This document shows positions 19,963 to 22,924 of a stretch of DNA of 22,924 nucleotides, one piece after another. The notes under the pieces were generated by a model. It was not told the origin of the DNA and made no database searches. It worked only from the letters and a program-made list of their open reading frames with translations. Position numbers and translations under genes: made by a program. Numbering within the stretch: the stretch's first letter is position 1; every line of letters begins with the position of its first letter. The stretch spans positions 1 through 22,924 of the forward strand of contig JBFIXI010000069.1 in assembly GCA_041605955.1 (NCBI GenBank). Direction: 5' to 3'. The stretch is from JAHEJX01 sp041605955. GTDB taxonomy: Bacteria; Actinomycetota; Acidimicrobiia; Spongiisociales; UBA5794.

Positions 19963-21648
19963 TCAGCCGGCGGCGTGTAACACTTCGAGGAAGGCGGCCC
20001 CGTAGCTCGCCAACTTCTTGGGGCCGACCCCGCTGACGTTGAGGAGCTCGGCCTCCGTCTGCGGCCGGGCTGCGGCCATGGCAACCAGCGTGGCGTCGCT
20101 GAAGACGATGTAGGCGGGTACTCCTTTGGCGTCGGCGAGGCGTCGGCGGACTGCTTTGAGTTCCTCGAGGAGCACACGGTTTCCCTCGGCGGCTGAATCC
20201 GAAGTGGCGCGGGCCATGGGACGGGTGGGGGCGGCTGTCAAGTCGGCAAGCACGTCTTCGCCCGTGCAGAAGTCGCACGAGGTGAGGCACCGCTCCGAAG
20301 CTTCCCCGAAATGGGCGGCGACCGCCTGGTGGCGGCACTGCGCTCGATCGGCCCAGTTGTACATTCCCCGAATCTGGCGGCGATGCGCCTCCGCCACCGG
20401 GCCGGCGGCTGTCATACGTTCGAGATTCAACACATCGGGCCATGAATAGAAGAGGATGCAGTCGCTGTCCAGGCCGTCGCGCCCGGCGCGCCCGATCTCC
20501 TGGTAATAGCCCTCGATCGACTTGGGCATGTCGCGATGGATGACGAACCGCACGTTCGACTTGTCGATGCCCATCCCAAACGCCACGGTGGCGCAGACCA
20601 CGTCTATGTCGTCGCGAATGAAGGCGTCCTGGGTGATGGTGCGCTCTTCGGCACTGAGACCGGCGTGATACGGCAAAGCCCGGATCCCGAGCTGGTTGAG
20701 GTACTCCGCAGTCGATTCAGCGGCGGCCCGCGACAGCGTGTACACGATGCCCGCTTCGCCTTTGCGAGCCAGGCACAGCTGGCCGATGGCCGTCCGCACC
20801 CTGATGCGGCGGCCGTTGTGCTCGCCCTTCTTGACCAAATGGATCTTCAGGTTGGGGCGAAAGAAGGAGCCGCGAAATCGCACTGCGCCCGAAAGGCCGA
20901 GCTGATCTTCTATGTCGCGCATCACGGCCGCGGTGGCAGTCGCAGTCAGCGCGAGCACCGGAACACCGAATCGCGCTTTGAGCCCGGCGAGCTTGCGATA
21001 AGCCGGACGGAAGTCGTGACCCCATTGGGAGATACAGTGCGCTTCATCAACCGCAATGAGGCTGAGATCCATGGTGGCGAGAGCCGCCCCGACCGACGCT
21101 TCGATTCCCTCTGGAGCTGCGTACACGAGCTGGTACTCGCCCGCTTGCATCAGAGCGGTCCGAGCTTGCCGCTCCCCGGGGCTGAGGCTCGAGTTGAGAA
21201 AGGTGGCGCGGCTTCCCAGATCCTCCAAGGCGTCCACCTGGTCTTTCATGAGCGCAATCAGCGGCGAGATGACAAGCGACGTGCCGCCGAGCACCTGGGC
21301 CGCCAGCTGATAGGTGAGCGACTTGCCGGCCCCGGTGGGCATGATGCCTATGCAGTCCTGGCCGGCGATCACTGCTTCGATGATCTCGCGCTGGCCCTGG
21401 CGGAAGGTGGGGTAGCCGAAGGTGTTCTCGAGCACCTCGTCGATTCGCGCCTCCATCGCCGCGGTGACCGCGTCGGCATGGCTCCTGAGCGCGGTCAGCT
21501 CGTCTGGATCGAAGGCGTCCGGGTGGCGTCGCCACTCGGCGCGCAACTCGGCGAGCCGCCGGGAGGCTCCCGTCATATCACCGGCCGCGATCAATGCGGC
21601 CAGGCGAGTGACCTGGTCGGCGACCGTGATCGTGGGTGACTCCGCCAT
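19963..21648 (-). CDS. recQ: RecQ-family ATP-dependent DNA helicase lacking the winged-helix domain
   Basis: This 561-residue protein has all superfamily 2 helicase signatures: TFRQGQREIIEAVIAGQD, Walker A PTGAGKS (Lys109), DEAHCISQWGHDFRP (Asp201), LTATATAAV, PYHAGLSAEERT, CATVAFGMGIDK and QEIGRAGRDG. A zinc module follows, with Cys in QCRHQ, ERCLTSCDFC and His residues between. The sequence then passes through a roughly 40-residue linker directly to an HRDC domain (about residues 482-558; AYIVFSDATLVAMAAARPQT and LNVSGVGPKKLASYG). The winged-helix part of a classical RQC domain is not visible. About 70 extra helical residues precede the helicase core. It should unwind recombination or repair intermediates 3' to 5'. 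ATG 21648 is the only sensible start. Confidence 0.94.
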   Translation of the reverse strand: MAESPTITVADQVTRLAALIAAGDMTGASRRLAELRAEWRRHPDAFDPDELTALRSHADAVTAAMEARIDEVLENTFGYPTFRQGQREIIEAVIAGQDCIGIMPTGAGKSLTYQLAAQVLGGTSLVISPLIALMKDQVDALEDLGSRATFLNSSLSPGERQARTALMQAGEYQLVYAAPEGIEASVGAALATMDLSLIAVDEAHCISQWGHDFRPAYRKLAGLKARFGVPVLALTATATAAVMRDIEDQLGLSGAVRFRGSFFRPNLKIHLVKKGEHNGRRIRVRTAIGQLCLARKGEAGIVYTLSRAAAESTAEYLNQLGIRALPYHAGLSAEERTITQDAFIRDDIDVVCATVAFGMGIDKSNVRFVIHRDMPKSIEGYYQEIGRAGRDGLDSDCILFYSWPDVLNLERMTAAGPVAEAHRRQIRGMYNWADRAQCRHQAVAAHFGEASERCLTSCDFCTGEDVLADLTAAPTRPMARATSDSAAEGNRVLLEELKAVRRRLADAKGVPAYIVFSDATLVAMAAARPQTEAELLNVSGVGPKKLASYGAAFLEVLHAAG

Positions 21649-21655
21649 CGGACCC

Positions 21656-21679
21656 TGACGGTAACGCCTGGCACCGTCA
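21656..21679. promoter_or_regulatory. Inverted repeat just upstream of recQ
   Basis: TGACGGT (21656-21662) and ACCGTCA (21673-21679) form a perfect 7-bp dyad with a 10-base centre, ending seven bases before the recQ start on the minus strand. It sits in the 45-base gap after the upstream lipoprotein gene. It may be an operator or a weak terminator; no T run follows on the minus strand. Confidence 0.45.
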
Positions 21680-21693
21680 TTTACTGCTTTGCC

Positions 21694-22924
21694 TCAGCGG
21701 GGACTCCACATCACCCAGCGACCCTCGGCGATGAAGCGAGGCGGGCCCCCAGTGACGTCCTGCACGTAGATGCCGCCGCGGCCGTCGACGAAGCCCGCGA
21801 AAGCGAACGCGGTTCCGTCCGGCGACCACATGGTCGTGCTCAGCGCATACTGCGAGAAGAAAGGCAAGAACGTCTGCACGAACAGCTGCGCCGGAAGGAA
21901 GTCGACGAGGTGGTGTAGCGTGCCATCGGACCACACCGACCAGCGCAGCAGCTGGGCCGCGACATTCTGGTCCAGGATCAACAACTGCTCACCCGCCCGA
22001 TCCCAGAAGAAGGCCAGTGCCCGCCCCTCTGTTATCTCGGTCAGCTCGCCGGTTGCCGTGTCGATGACGACCAATCTGTTGAGCGGCAGGGCGGGAGCTT
22101 CCTGAAACGACGCAGCGACACCATCCGGGTCGCCGGCAGCTTGCACGGCGATCCGCTCACCGGACGGCGGCACGGTGAACCACACCGGCGCAGGAGACCG
22201 GGCAAGCACCTCGACGTCGCCGCCGGGGGTTCCGACCACCAGCTGGTCGACTCCGGCGATGCGGCTTACGTAGAACAACCCGACGTCGGTCCACGCGGGG
22301 TTGAGGAAGGCTCCCGGCGGAGCGACCTGCGTCGTCTCGCTTCCGGCGGTTGCGTCGCGAACATCGAGGCGCTGTTGGCCGATGAGGGTGGCGATCTGTT
22401 CGCCGTCGGGACTCCACGAGAAGTAGAAAGGGGCGCCGGTGTCGATGACTGCCGCGGTCGGATCATCCCCGAATTCGGCTATCGCCAGCTCGAGACCTGC
22501 GGCACCGTTGCTGAGGAAGCCGACCCGATCGCCACGAGGTGACCAGTAGACGTAGAAGGCGTTGTTCTGGGTGGGCAGCTCCGCCTGGGTGCCGGCGGCG
22601 AGATCGAAGTTCAGGAGTGTGAACGCTCCGGAGTCGAGCCGAGAAACCACGATCGACTGCGCATCCGGTGACCAGGTCGGTTGGAAGTAACCCAAACCGG
22701 CGCCGGCGTCGTCAGTCAGGACCTCGATGCTGCCTCCATCGCGATCCATAGTGGCCACGTTCCCATCTGCGGTGATGATGACCAGCCGATCGACTTCGGC
22801 GACCGGCGCGGCTGTGGTGGTCGACGTGGTGGAAGCCGCCGCAGTGGTGGTAGCGGCCGTCGCAACCGGGGCCGGCGACGTCGTGGCACCCGAGGTGTCC
22901 GTGCAGGCCGCAGCCAGCAGTACC
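21694..22924 (-). CDS. Beta-propeller lipoprotein (TolB/WD40-like repeats), 5' end missing
   Basis: The frame is open to the window edge, well beyond the GTG at 22758, so the start lies outside. The first visible residues are VLLAAACTDTSG, a lipobox with the lipidated Cys encoded at 22903-22905. About 35 Thr/Ala/Ser/Pro-rich linker residues follow, then VDRLVIITADGNVATMDRDG. The remainder has repeated TolB-like blade motifs: FQPTWSPDAQSIVVSR, VYWSPRGDRVGFLSN, FSWSPDGEQIATLIG, TMWSPDGTAFAFAGF and the final WVMWSPR. At least five such blades are visible in about 410 residues. It is probably a surface-anchored propeller that binds a protein or sugar; no catalytic residues can be named. It may be co-transcribed with recQ, 45 bases downstream. 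Confidence 0.88.
   Translation of the reverse strand, partial: VLLAAACTDTSGATTSPAPVATAATTTAAASTTSTTTAAPVAEVDRLVIITADGNVATMDRDGGSIEVLTDDAGAGLGYFQPTWSPDAQSIVVSRLDSGAFTLLNFDLAAGTQAELPTQNNAFYVYWSPRGDRVGFLSNGAAGLELAIAEFGDDPTAAVIDTGAPFYFSWSPDGEQIATLIGQQRLDVRDATAGSETTQVAPPGAFLNPAWTDVGLFYVSRIAGVDQLVVGTPGGDVEVLARSPAPVWFTVPPSGERIAVQAAGDPDGVAASFQEAPALPLNRLVVIDTATGELTEITEGRALAFFWDRAGEQLLILDQNVAAQLLRWSVWSDGTLHHLVDFLPAQLFVQTFLPFFSQYALSTTMWSPDGTAFAFAGFVDGRGGIYVQDVTGGPPRFIAEGRWVMWSPR

Noticed and set aside
22756..22758. GTG as start of the beta-propeller gene
   Set aside because: The frame continues upstream through a Thr/Ala linker to a lipobox Cys, so the real start lies beyond the window.

Overview
The window is high-GC, densely coded bacterial DNA. 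ATGA/GTGA/TGATG start-stop overlaps, GTG starts, an ECF sigma factor with a membrane partner, Ala/Thr-rich lipoprotein linkers and secreted FN3/trypsin-like proteins together suggest an actinobacterium, possibly of the Acidimicrobiia. The phylum is a reasonable inference; the class is a guess. There are no rRNA or tRNA genes, no insertion sequences and no CRISPR array.

Left part (1-6009): the 3' end of an AstE/AspA-type zinc deacylase; a five-gene run of small membrane proteins containing an ECF sigma factor and an overlapping multi-pass membrane protein in the anti-sigma position; a convergent PaaI-like hotdog thioesterase; and a complete FGGY-family carbohydrate kinase. Then comes a 315-base gap and a secreted LVIVD-repeat protein with an inserted PA domain (6325-8253), which ends in a strong hairpin.

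Centre (8423-14329): the main feature is a compact ten-gene bacterial microcompartment (BMC) operon. The order is wHTH regulator, RpiB-like isomerase, deoxyribose-phosphate aldolase (DERA), double-stacking-type BMC-T, BMC-H, BMC-P, CoA-acylating aldehyde dehydrogenase, BMC-T, BMC-P, BMC-P. The DERA + RpiB + acylating aldehyde dehydrogenase set matches the class known as SPU (sugar-phosphate-utilising) BMCs. DERA would split 2-deoxyribose-5-phosphate into glyceraldehyde-3-phosphate and acetaldehyde, and the dehydrogenase would convert acetaldehyde to acetyl-CoA inside the shell. All three enzymes carry an N-terminal amphipathic helix plus linker of the encapsulation-peptide type. The RpiB homologue has Asp where the catalytic Cys normally sits, and DERA has a Cys-rich N-terminal extension. 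The operon starts from a near-consensus promoter that predicts a leaderless mRNA. Two tandem 21-bp repeats overlap that promoter, a third related site and a perfect dyad lie upstream, and a terminator hairpin closes the operon.

Right part (14342-22924): a secreted trypsin-like protease with two near-identical FN3 domains; a small lipoprotein diverging from it across a 15-bp tandem repeat; a bacterial cation-chloride-cotransporter-like (SLC12-type) transporter with a coiled-coil tail; a RecQ helicase that goes directly from its zinc module to HRDC; and a beta-propeller lipoprotein cut by the window edge.

The BMC operon is self-contained as to shell and core enzymes, but no alcohol dehydrogenase, phosphotransacylase or acetate kinase is present to recycle NAD+ and CoA. 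The FGGY kinase about 2.5 kb upstream is the only nearby candidate for supplying a sugar phosphate, and that link is speculative.
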